Origin: Oscarella lobularis | Lineage: Eukaryota; Porifera; Homoscleromorpha; Homosclerophorida; Oscarellidae | Length of the DNA stretch: 64,000 bases | Direction: 5' to 3' | Assembly (NCBI RefSeq): GCF_947507565.1 | Contig: NC_089175.1 | Span: 806,001 to 870,000, forward strand | Part shown: positions 44,941 to 55,000 of the stretch, piece after piece | Layout of the letters: each line of letters starts with the position of its first letter | How positions within the stretch are numbered: the stretch's first letter is position 1 | The notes under the pieces: generated by a model | What the model saw: only the letters and a program-made list of their open reading frames with translations | Told to the model about the DNA's origin: nothing | Database searches by the model: none | Program-made: the position numbers and the translations under genes

Positions 44941-45513
44941 TGTGGGTGGCGGCTGCCAGCTACATGTTAAGGATCAGGCCTAACTACACTATAACCTATC
45001 TCCTGCTCTCTCACCTAAGAGCAAATTGGGAACCGCCCTACCTACTGACAGCCGCCCTAAACCTTAATGCAAGGGATGCGTGGACCCGTGCATGACTATC
45101 GTAGTTATGCATACGCAAGGGTAGCTGCGCGCCGGCGCAGATCAATAATGCAATCCCCACTACGTTCTCTGCCACGCACATAATTGATTGATTTTGATTA
45201 GTTGTATTTAATATCGATTTTTGATATTGATATTAGTATAAAATCTACAAAACTATTTCACGGAGGCGTACATGCGTGCGGGGTCAAATATATATTTCAT
45301 AGGCGTACATGTGGTAAGAGTGTGAAGGATTAAGCATCACGCTGTTAACCGCCGCCGTCAGACACACGAGCCCCCTCCCGCCCCCTGTGCGCTAGACTCG
45401 GGCCCTCCGACAGCGGCAACCTGCCATCCGCTTAGATGTGACTGTGACAGAGAACCCCGCCCTTATTAGTACGCCTACACCACCGGGACCCGTACATTAC
45501 GTACAAAACCTTA
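44941..45513. other. Non-coding interval after the satellite
   Basis: AT-rich until about 45300, then GC-rich. No repeat or gene recognised. The last about 80 bases would be the 3' UTR of the candidate gene ending at 45514. Confidence 0.4.
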
Positions 45514-45960
45514 TTATGACGAGCCTTCCCTTGCTACCTCTTCGTCTACGTCATCTTCGTCTACTTCCGCTTCGGCCGCGTGCCCAGAGTTTGACAGCTG
45601 TCGAAACACGAGACTTAATTTTACACCTCTAATGACGTGGGCGATGACCTTACCAGCGACGAGCGACGAAGATGCGGAGTCCAGCGTGCCGGTCATTCGC
45701 ACTGCGCAACGACCTACGAAGGAACTACTACTCGGGGATCAGTGGAGGGAAATACGCGAGACTTACCAGCGCGCTCGCCACGCGCTCGTTCTTCCTCGAT
45801 TTGTCGCGGGGCGCAGTCTTTCGCAAAAGACTGCTGGGACACACTGCAAGAGAGAAGATCGAGCGCGCAATTAGCAAGGAAAAATATCGCGATCTAGCTC
45901 ACTTACCGGTCGGCTCCGCTGTCCCGGCCCGCTTTTTTCATCGTTTGCTTCGAAGGCGCC
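45514..45960 (-). CDS. Candidate small spliced gene with acidic C-terminus (5' end uncertain)
   Basis: The minus strand has strong donors at about 45918 (CCG/GTAAGTGAGC), 45766 (CTG/GTAAGTCTCG) and 45657 (CTG/GTAAGGTC), and acceptors at about 45850 (CTTGCAG), 45712 (TTCGTAG) and 45603 (CGACAG). Joining the exon at 45848-45769 directly to the last exon gives an open reading (SSLLRKTAPRDKSRKNERVA, then LLSNSGHAAEAEVDEDDVDEE, ending REGSS). The middle 55-bp exon breaks that frame and may be alternative. No start codon fits in the first exon. Function not recognised. Translation could be wrong; the splice signals are the main evidence. Confidence 0.35.
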
Positions 45961-47141
45961 CGCCTCGCGGCGGTAAGCGCCCTTTTCTCGGCTGCCCCGC
46001 CGAGGAAGTAGCGTTGTTGCGTGGTCCCTGCGCGGACGGACCATTCGTTCCGGTCCGCGCTTCAGCCGAGAATGACGCTCAGATCGAGAGGTCTGCGATA
46101 TGAACGAATCAGAGATGGTGTGAATTCACGTGCAACAGTGTTTGTGTACACTCACGTGATGGCGAATTCGCCGTTCGCCCGGTCTGCATCCGCTGCAATC
46201 GACGCAGCGTTCGCCGATAGAGAGTCGCTATCGCCGATTCTCGAGCCGAGAGCCCGGTTTCGTCGGTTCTCGAGCCCAGACGAGGTCGCAGACGTAGTTA
46301 TCACAAATAACGGAATTAGAAACCGCGTGAACTTTGACGTGTGAAAACTAATCAGAGTGATCGCGTGCTCGCGCGCTCACTCGTGCGCGGCATCCACGCA
46401 ATCGCTACTTTGCAATTGGTTGTTGCAGCGCGTTTCGACCGAAATCGCGCGCGGCGCGCGAGCAGAGAACGGTTCAGAACCGCGTTTTCGTTGCTACGTG
46501 TCGCGCACTGACAGACGTGGACACCAATCATACAAAGAAGTGTGAGATCTCGTGCCAAGTCGCACGAACAAACGACACAAATAAGACCATGTAAGGAAGT
46601 GTGAAATTTTCGTGGGGGAGAAACCCACACGTGCCAAGCGCGCGGTACATACTGGACATGTTCATTTAGCGTGCGGTACGCTATTTTTCGTTTGATTTTG
46701 TCTACGAAATCGCTGAAATTTCCAACATATAACACTGCGTCACGAATCTAGAGCTACTAGGTACGAGTTTGGTAAAGTAAATTGGTAATTGGGCCCCGTT
46801 CGAGGAACTTGTCCAAAAATCGAAACCCAAAGCTCTCCCCGTCCTCCAGACTCGTTCAAAGGCACACTTGATTCGGGAAGCACCGCACCGACGTGTCAGT
46901 TCAATCGGAGGGATACGCTTTTTATCTGGCTCGTGTGTAGAGAAAAGAAATTAATTAATAATCCTGTAGCAAGGACTCAATATGTCATGACAGCTTGGGT
47001 TTATACAGAATGAGCCAAAGGAAAGGTATGTCGCTTTTTCGGTAAAATAAAACGATCCTGAAGTTCTTTCTTCTAAATTCTTGAAAACCACACACAATAA
47101 CGTTGCCACGCGTCATGGAGGGAGGGGAAGCACTCACATAT
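45961..47141. other. CpG-rich then ordinary intergenic sequence
   Basis: 46100-46500 is CpG-dense and is the likely promoter/5' region of the minus-strand candidate at 45514-45960. No gene recognised; open frames here lack domain features. 46990-47141 is the 3' flank of the kinase gene. Confidence 0.4.
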
Positions 47142-47524
47142 TTACAGTTGATTAAGTTTGGGTGTAATAAGCATAGACTTGATTTTGAGCAACGCCTCGG
47201 CAGCCGTAGGTCGCTCACTCGGCTCAAAATCAAGCAAACCTTTTACAAGTACGTCGTACTGAGGCGGGAGTCGTTCTCCGGGACCTCGGCTGGTCTGGAC
47301 GAACGAGAGAGGAGGCAGCTGACTGGAATCGTATCCGGCTTGGTCGATGCTGCCGCCAAATGGAGATCCATGATTGCACATTTCATAGCACAGAACGCCA
47401 ACGGCCCACACGCTCTGCTTCGAATAGTCCACAGAACGGCCTCGTCCTGTTCGAGCGTTGTGGATCTCGGGAGCGAGATGAGCCGGATTTCCGCCTTTGC
47501 TCACCCCTTGTAGAAAAAAGGAAA

Positions 47525-47563
<39 letters not shown>

Positions 47564-49960
47564 ATAGATAAATAATCGCGTCGACTTTTCTTCTCTGGAT
47601 CATACCTGGAGTGAGAGGCATTTTCATGTCAATGTCGAGTTGTATGGCGTGACCGAAGTCGCAGATTTTCACCGTGCCGTCGTCAGACACGAGAACATTG
47701 TCGAGCTTGAGATCCCTGTGAACGACGCTGTGAGAAGATAGGAAATCGACGCCAGTCAACAATTGATGCGTCCAGCTCAGAATCTCACTCGACTAAAGAC
47801 AAAGAAAAAAGATCTATAAACGCCATTACGTAGCGTTATCATATATGCCTTTATTCCTCCGCTTGAACTCTTTTTCGAGACGCAGTCGCCTAGGGAGTTC
47901 GGCTGGTATTCCATGACCATAAAGAGGGACATGGATCGAGCGAATGACTGGCTGTCTGGCGGAAGTTTGAACTGCTTCGGATCGAGGCGATCGTAGAAGA
48001 AAGCGTACAAATTGACGATGTTGCGATGCTTGGGCAGACTAGCCAAAACCTGATACTCGTTCTCGTATTCAAGACGAACCTAGGACAAAATTAAATACAA
48101 ATACTTTTTCTATCAATTTACCTTTGACATTGTCTCGTGCTTGAGAGCGTTGAAGATGGTTTTGAGTGCGTACTTTCGGTTGAGATCTCCCAATTCGGAG
48201 CGCGTGCATTGGACGAGATGAACGGCGCCGTCGCAGCCGCAATTCACTAATTTCAACTATAAAAGAACTCAGTGGGGGAAAAAGACTTCTCGTGCCATAA
48301 TCATATGACATACGACGTCATAGTCTTCTGCTTTTGTAGTGAACAGAATCGTCATGTCGAGCATCATTCGCTCGAGCTCTCTGACGCGATCTTCCGACGA
48401 CTCATTTTCAAAATTAGATCGACCCTAGACAAAAAAATTATATGGAATAATAATTAATTAATTCGCGCGCACCTGCCGCTGATTTGACACGTCACGTGTC
48501 CTAGCCGCCGCCTTTGGCAGCGGTTTTTGCAATTTTGCACCGTGCAGCTCTTTTGTCAATTCCCGCTCCTTTTCCTCGAGTTTGATCATCAGCTTCTCGG
48601 TTTGACTCACCCTGACTTTCAGCTGAGCGATCTCGTCCTCGTATTGCTTAACGACGACACGCAACTTTGAATTCTCCGCTCTCTCTTCGTCCAATTTCTC
48701 CTGGAGATGCTGCGCTTTGAGAAACGACACGTGCTCGGATCTCTGCCGCGGCAATTTCTTCTCGACGATCGCCTGGACCATGTCCTCTTTCGACGTAAAC
48801 CCTTCCGGACTGATACCCAAACCTCTCATCTTCGTCTTCACGTCGCGAAGCGATAAGCGCATCAAACGAGACGATAATCCATCTCCGACGTCGTCCTCGT
48901 CTTCTGCACCTGCAGAACTGAAATCATTAGAGCTTCTCTGCAATTCCTGCTGCTTTCGTTCACGCTGCATCCGAAACTCGGGTATGTGCTGAGCCAACTG
49001 GGTTATCAAATCGTCGCGAGTCGTGCATCCCTGATAGGAAACTCCCAGCCGTTCCATCAGCCCTTTGATATCCCTCGGAGGCGATCCGTCCACGTCCATG
49101 GCGAGCAATCGTTCGACATTGGCCGGTCGATTTCGACGTCTCTCCTCCTCCTTCGCTCGTCTCTCCTGCTCTCGTTCGATTTCCCGAAGTCTTTTCGATT
49201 TTTCCGCCTCCTCTCGTCGCAATCGTTCCTGTCGTTCGATTTCCTCGCGTCGCGCGCGCTCTTCGCGCTCGTCGCGCTCCTGCTTCTCCTGCTCGAGTTT
49301 CTTGCGCTTGAGGTCTTCGATCTCGGCGGCGGCGAACGCCGACGAGAACAATTCGCCGAGCACGCGCGCGTGAACGCGCGCCTCCTGTTCGCGCTTTTTC
49401 TCGGCGACGACGCGCGCGAGTCGACTTTCGAATTCGCCCGACTCGAGCGCGGTGCTCCCTTCGAATTTGTACACGGCGACGCGTCCGCTCGGCAGAAAAT
49501 TCAGTATGGCGTAGGCTGGAATGGCTTTGACGCCGCCCACCGCTTCGCGCACCGCTTCGTGGTTGTATCCGCGCGATATTCGCGGTATTTCGACGCGGAG
49601 AAAGGGAAAGTTCGACTTGTCTGCAAGTCGCACGAAATGTCGTTGCGTTCGACGTGCAATCGCCGACCATTCGCCTGTGAATTCGAGACACATAATGATG
49701 TTGCGTTCCCTCGCTTTCTCCACGATATCCTTCCAGCACTCATCGTTGTTAGGTAGAATGTGAAAATTTTCAGGCGTCTTTTCGCCTTCCAACTCGGATA
49801 GAAGCCGAAGAACTTCGACGAAAGGCAGCATTTCCTGGTATACGGGAACCCAATGCACTGTTATTATATCATCGTCCTGGTAATAATAAATAGAAAATTT
49901 TCAACACATCGTCCACGACCTCTATACTATTTCCCTTCTGGAAAACAAGACTAGTTTCAT
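47142..49960 (-). CDS. Thioredoxin-like / coiled-coil / SAP-like / PINK1-like protein kinase fusion
   Basis: Multidomain protein of about 800 residues. A short first exon (49960, MKLVLFSRREI) splices to a large exon ending near 48475. Residues about 1-150 form a thioredoxin-like fold (IIMCLEFTGEW, with no CxxC at the usual site) with the cis-Pro-like AIPAYAILNF. Then comes a long Arg/Glu coiled coil, two SAP-like helical hairpins (IKGLMERLGVSYQGC, VKTKMRGLGISPEGFTSKEDM) and a second coiled coil. The kinase domain spans the last exons: loop VNCGCDGAVHLVQC, the lysine in YALKTIF, catalytic HRDLKLDNVLV, CDFG, GGNPAHLAPEI, DYSKQSVWAVGVLCYEM, and the R of SERPTAAEAL. The APE region and DYSK resemble PINK1. 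The kinase looks catalytically competent; the thioredoxin-like part looks redox-dead. The start lies 34 bp after the UBL3 stop on the same strand. Confidence 0.8.
47522..47574. repeat. (AAAT)n microsatellite in a kinase-gene intron
   Basis: Thirteen or so uninterrupted AAAT units, on the minus strand between the kinase exons. A similar run is at 32401-32450 in a NAA15 intron. Confidence 0.95.
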
Positions 49961-49994
49961 CACTCTAAAGCGCGTGCCCGGCTGGTCCGTTTTC

Positions 49995-50633
49995 CTACAA
50001 AATATTGCAACAATTACAAGACGAACCTTCATCTGCCGACTGTCCTTTGTCTCGTCGAATCGAACCTATAAGAAAAATCACGTGCTTATGATGAAAAATT
50101 TTCTCTCTGAGCTAACTTGAAGTTCGTCCTTCTCCTGGGACATTTTCGCGTATGACAAGATGCATAACAGTCGTCTTTCCCGTAGGCAAATTGAGACCTG
50201 TCAATGTGTATATATATAAACTTATTATTATAAATGCCCAGCTAAGTGGCACCTCCGAGTGTGAGTTTATTGTGCAAAAATCGACCCAAATAAATTAGTC
50301 TCAAATGACCGGGAATCTCCGCTTTCGTCTCCGACATCCATTCTAAGAGATATAATAAAAACGTCATAAATCGAGGTTTTTAATTGGGAAAATGCGTACC
50401 CTTTGGCCAGTTCTCGTGGACGTATTTCGTTACGGCAGTGGCCGTGTCCGAAGGCGATACGACGAAATCCGATCGACTTCCCGTCGCCAGTATCAGGCGA
50501 AGGTTGATCTAAGGCGAGTACGAGTTCGAGTTTGAGCGAGGAAGCGAAGAAACAATCGAAAGGAAACCTTGTCTTCGGGTATAGCGCGAGATCGAGGAGC
50601 CGAAGGGACCCCCGTCGTCGACGTCTCTGCCAT
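49995..50633 (-). CDS. UBL3: Membrane-anchored ubiquitin-like protein UBL3
   Basis: Prenylated ubiquitin-fold protein. Exon 1 from ATG 50633 (MAETSTTG...AIPEDK), donor at about 50568. Exon 2: INLRLILATGSRSDFVVSP and VTKYVHENWPK. Exon 3: EWMSETKAEIPGHLRLIYLGRFLHNKLTLG. Exon 4: GLNLPTGKTTVMHLVIRENVP. The last exon ends SSCNCCNIL, a CAAX box (CNIL) preceded by a palmitoylatable Cys, as in vertebrate UBL3. The ubiquitin-fold signatures (LRLIY.GRFL, LG.L.LP.GKTTVMHLV.RE) are all present. It matches the usual length of about 120 residues. Confidence 0.92.
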
Positions 50634-50999
50634 TCGTTATATACTACTGCGAGTAGCCTTCGCAAAGGCTAGTGCTGCGAATGGATGGCGTGAGTTTCGC
50701 GAGAAAGAAGACCAAACACGCGCATGCGTGCGAGACTCGATAAGTGACGTATTCGGGCGAGGCAATGACGTCACTTTCGACACTGCAGCCGGAGGCTTTG
50801 CTGAGTACTCAGTCAATGCAGAATAGAAAGATTGTGCTGTTCTGCCCGGTCGTGTCGACAGGGGGCTCTCGCTTCCGATCATGTGAAGTGGGTGTTACGC
50901 GTTGATGACATCACCAATCACGTGATAATGATGGCGTCGCATGGCCGTGAGCTGCAGCAGTAAGCAGCAGCGAGAACGAGCGATCAGTCAGTGGCGACG
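50634..50999. promoter_or_regulatory. Divergent promoter UBL3 / RAB9
   Basis: 366 bp between opposite start codons. It contains GTGACGTATT and AATGACGTCACTT (CRE-like TGACGTCA at about 50765), an ACGCGCATGCGTGCG block (NRF1-like) and AATCACGTGATAA (E-box/USF-TFE-like CACGTG) about 80 bp before the RAB9 start. Confidence 0.55.
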
Positions 51000-51608
51000 A
51001 TGACGTCCAAGTCTCAACTACTAAAAGTAGTGATACTGGGCGACGGGGGCGTGGGAAAGTCGTCCCTAATGCAGCGATTCGTGAGCAACAAATTCGACAG
51101 CCAATCGTTCCACACGATCGGCGTCGAATTTCTCAACAAGGACGTGAGCATCGACGGCGAAGTGTACACGCTCCAAATCTGGGACACGGCCGGCCAGGAA
51201 CGATTCAAGAGCCTCCGAACGCCCTTCTATCGCGGAGCCGACTGCTGTCTCCTCACGTTCGGCGTCGACGACGCGCAGAGCTTCAAGAACTTGTCGATGT
51301 GGAAAAAGGAGTTTCTCTACTACGCCGACGTGCGTGATCCGGACAATTTTCCAATCGTCGTCCTGGGAAACAAAGTCGACTTGCCAAATCGTCAGGTGTC
51401 GCACGAAGAGGCGGCCATCTGGTGTCGACACAATCACAATTCGCCTTATTTCGAAACGAGCGCCAAGGACGCCATCAACGTCGATGACGCCTTTCGAATG
51501 GCCGTCAAATTGCTCGTCAAGAATCAACAGCATTTAGACGTCAAAGGCGGATTTTCGGACACTGTCAATTTGGATAAGAAAGAGACCAATCACTCTTGTA
51601 GCTGTTAG
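51000..51608 (+). CDS. RAB9: RAB9 small GTPase, single exon
   Basis: Late-endosome to trans-Golgi Rab. Motifs: GDGGVGKSS (P-loop), T of HTIGVEFLNKD (switch I), WDTAGQERFKSLRTPFYRG (switch II; the Rab9-specific TPFYRG), GNKVDL and ETSAKD (guanine base), and a C-terminal HSCSC double-Cys prenylation signal. ATG at 51000 is chosen; the frame is open 9 bp upstream only through a GTG. Length 202, normal for Rab9. A retrocopy-like intronless structure, but the promoter context suggests the functional locus. Confidence 0.94.
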   Translation: MTSKSQLLKVVILGDGGVGKSSLMQRFVSNKFDSQSFHTIGVEFLNKDVSIDGEVYTLQIWDTAGQERFKSLRTPFYRGADCCLLTFGVDDAQSFKNLSMWKKEFLYYADVRDPDNFPIVVLGNKVDLPNRQVSHEEAAIWCRHNHNSPYFETSAKDAINVDDAFRMAVKLLVKNQQHLDVKGGFSDTVNLDKKETNHSCSC

Positions 51609-52014
51609 TGCTCCTCCCCTCTCCCCTCCCCCTCAGTCTGACTGTTCTGTACCGCTGTAATTTCATTTTCCTGCAGTGTTGCCTTCACTGTCTCCTCTTG
51701 GGAGTCATAAGTGGAGGTGATTGCGGGACCTTATAGTTTTCTACTACTTATTGCTTTGTTGAGTGTTTTTCCCCCCGTTGTCTTCTACGTTCTAATAAAC
51801 TGACTGCACGTACACTCACACGAAAAACTAATAAGAGCAATAATAGCCATTAATTAATTAATTAAAAGCTTACCCTTAGAGGCGTGGTCATCAAATATTC
51901 TACCTATTGTATACAGCACCTCTGCTATAAATGATGCGTTTTACATCAATTGACAAAAATACATAAGAATACAGCAAAGAAGCAAAACAAACGTAAACTG
52001 ACTTATTTCATCGC
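51609..52014. other. 3' flanks of RAB9 and the PCMT-HECT gene
   Basis: Convergent genes, about 400 bp. A pyrimidine-rich stretch follows the RAB9 stop, and AATAAA is at 51793, probably the RAB9 polyadenylation signal. No gene. Confidence 0.6.
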
Positions 52015-55000
52015 TTACCATGGATTCGTGTCTGTATCAATAGCAACGCAATTATGTATCGCATAACGTAGCCGTTTCATTGCCATCTCGTCGGAGGAAA
52101 ACTTGGGCAAATACAAGGTATTGGCGCACGTAGACGCCGTGGGAAGAGAATCTTCAGACGCGTCGCGACTCGTCTTCGCTATGACGATCGTCGCCGGAAG
52201 ACGTTTGCGTCCCGTCACAAAACGAACGAATCGACTTCGTTCGTATGACGTAAACCTGCCCAACGCCTTCCACAGCTGTCGCACCTCTTCGGAGCTCGCA
52301 GTCGCGTCATCAAAGTAGTGACCTAAACAGAAAAAAAAGAAAAAATATCTAAAAAGGCGACCATGTGTGGAGAGAGATATCTTTACAGTGAGACTGGAGG
52401 TCGACCAATTTTACGTCGGGATCGCCGCACACGCCGATTTCCAATTCTTCCCAGCTGATTAGACTTAGTACAGCTTCGGGTACGACCGTGAGAAAACCTT
52501 CCCGCATCCACGTTATCTATAGCCGGAAAAGGAAAAAAGGAAAATCGCGGTCACGCGTTTTCCCGTTGCGCGTTTCGCTCACCTGCTCTTCGCTCTCCAA
52601 TATCTTGACTTTTCGAAATAAGTCGCAGTATTCCTTTCTTTGGTGGCTAAGCACGGGCGTGTCGGAGCCGTTTTCCGCCAATTCCAACACCGATTGATCG
52701 CACAGTTCAACGCTGAAGCTCGTCGACGATTGGAGAGACACAACGTAGTCTTGCTCGTCCATTCGATCCATTTCGTCTACGCCGAACGTTTAGACATGAA
52801 AAAGGGAAAAGAAACCGATGACGTACCGATGAATTTGACTATTCTGTGGTCGACGGTGACGTAGTCTTGGGCCCACGTCACCCGAGTCCCCAGAAGTTGT
52901 TTCCACACGAAAGGGGGAAAGGAAAGAGTGAACGATTCGTCGCTGCGGAAAGCGGCACCCATCAATTTACCGATCCATCTTCAAGAAAAAAAGAGAAGGA
53001 TACTCGCGCCACTAGTGGCAAACGGCTACGCTAGCTGACCTGTACAACTCCGGAGCTTGACACGACGGATTAGGAATGAATCCATCCTGATAGTCACCAG
53101 TTTGATCCTGTCCAAATAAGGAAATTTTAATTAGGTAACGCAACTAACAGCTAATGTATTTTATTTATTTCATTCTTCTCACCCTCTGATTCGCAGTCTT
53201 CACAAAAAACGGTAGTCTATCGGGAGAATTGAAATCGGGCGGACACAGTTCTTCTGCCATTTCGGACAACGAGTCCCGGAAGCCTCCTCCCTAGAAAACA
53301 AAATTTCACATACTAGAAGCGAGACAATAAATGCACGTGCCTGATCAATAATTCCCTCGCCAATAAATTTCACTTCCCACCACTGTTCAACGGACTTTCT
53401 CGGCCATCTGAACGCGAAAACAGATTCGAATATTTGCTTTTTTGAGTGACTACTCCCCTACCGGTATTGCATTGCTTCTCCCTTCTTTAGCTCATTGAAA
53501 ACCTGCATAAAAACGGACACTTCAGGATTGCCGTCCATCGATTCGGCCGCCTGCACGGCGAGACGACGATCGACATTCACGACCGGCGAACGACTAAACG
53601 ATCGCTTCTTCGTCTCGCTCTTTTTCAATATAGCGTGAATGAGAGGCCAACGGTGCTGCGACAAGAGCAAAAAGGAGCGCACTTGAGGACGAAGAAACGC
53701 CTGACGAAACACGGAAAAATCGACCAACGACGATCCAAAGGAAGAGACGAATGTCGAATCGGTAGCGACGGAGAACTGGTCGCATTTCGCCGTGGCCCCG
53801 GCCGCAAAGGAGTCCTCAGCAAAGGACGAATTCTCAAGAACGTGGAAGGAGAGAGGCTCCGGCATGATTGTCGTCTTATTCGACACGCCGGCGACTAGGT
53901 GAAGAATCGAGTCGATGAGTCGGCCTATGCGTTTGAGAAGAATCGATCGGAATGTGAGAGCGACGGGACCGAACGACGCTATCTTCGGATAGGCGACGAG
54001 CAAATCCGCGCTCTTCTCGAACACTTCGGGACAAATCGTCTGCTCCAACTACAAAGCAAGAAAAAAATATTTATTTATTTTTTGAGATTTAATTTTCCCC
54101 CTTACCGTTAGAGCTCCTCGCGACGGCTCGAGTTCTTTCGTTATAAATCGAGCCAATTCTTCGTCGTGCTCGAACGTCCACGCGTCGGACGGCGGATGCA
54201 GAAGCATGCACATGTAATGCCAATCGGGAACGAGCGGATACACGTCGCCCGGCTTATAGATCCCCGCCTTCTTTCTCAACGAGATGAGCATCGCCTTTCG
54301 CTTCTTCGATCGCGCCAACTTGGCGGCACTCTTACGAACGCGATCCTCCTCTTCGTCGTCCTTTCCCGTCGTCTCCACGGCAACGCCGTCGACGTCGCGA
54401 TCGTCCTTCTTCTTCTGAATCGCACTGAGTGCCGTCATCGACGACAAAACGTCCGGTTCCTTGTTCGCGGGCGACAATCGCTTTGGCGTCGACGTCGTCG
54501 CCGCCGCCGTCGCCACATCGACGTCGAAGGAATCAGCAAACGGATCCTCGTGATCATCCGGAGAGGCGCCGCGCCGTCTCATCACAAAATCCGGCATCAT
54601 GTCGAAGGGAAAAAACGCCGACGATCGACCGCCCTGCGGTCCTCGACGACGCGGATAGCCCATATCCGACGCGTCGGTGTACGACGGCCAATCGTCGTCC
54701 GCCGCGGCGACGACGTGAAACGTCAGACTCGTCGTCGTCGCCGGATTGAAATGATTTTCATATTTCTCGCGTTCCGCTTCGTACGGAGTGAGTCGGCGAC
54801 GGCTACGGCTCGGCGACGAACGTCGTCGACGATGACGACTTCGACGACCGTAGGACATCATACGAGGTAATTCGTTCATGACGAAATCGCGTTCTTCGTC
54901 GTCGAGACCGTCCAGTTCCGGCCCGTCGTCATCCGGGCCACCGCCGCCGCCGCCGCCGCCGCCCATCATCATCATCATCATCATCATGCGATCCGGGCCG

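Noticed and set aside
48986-49756. Long plus-strand frame (256 codons) opposite the kinase-gene coiled coil
   Set aside because: Antisense of Arg/Glu-rich coding sequence, which commonly leaves open complementary frames.
47142-49960. Naming the kinase gene PINK1
   Set aside because: The kinase domain resembles PINK1, but the N-terminal architecture (thioredoxin-like, coiled coil, SAP-like) is different and no mitochondrial targeting sequence is seen.
54166-54870. Plus-strand Arg-rich frame opposite the PCMT-HECT exon
   Set aside because: Antisense shadow of an Asp/Ser-rich exon. No domain, and low complexity.
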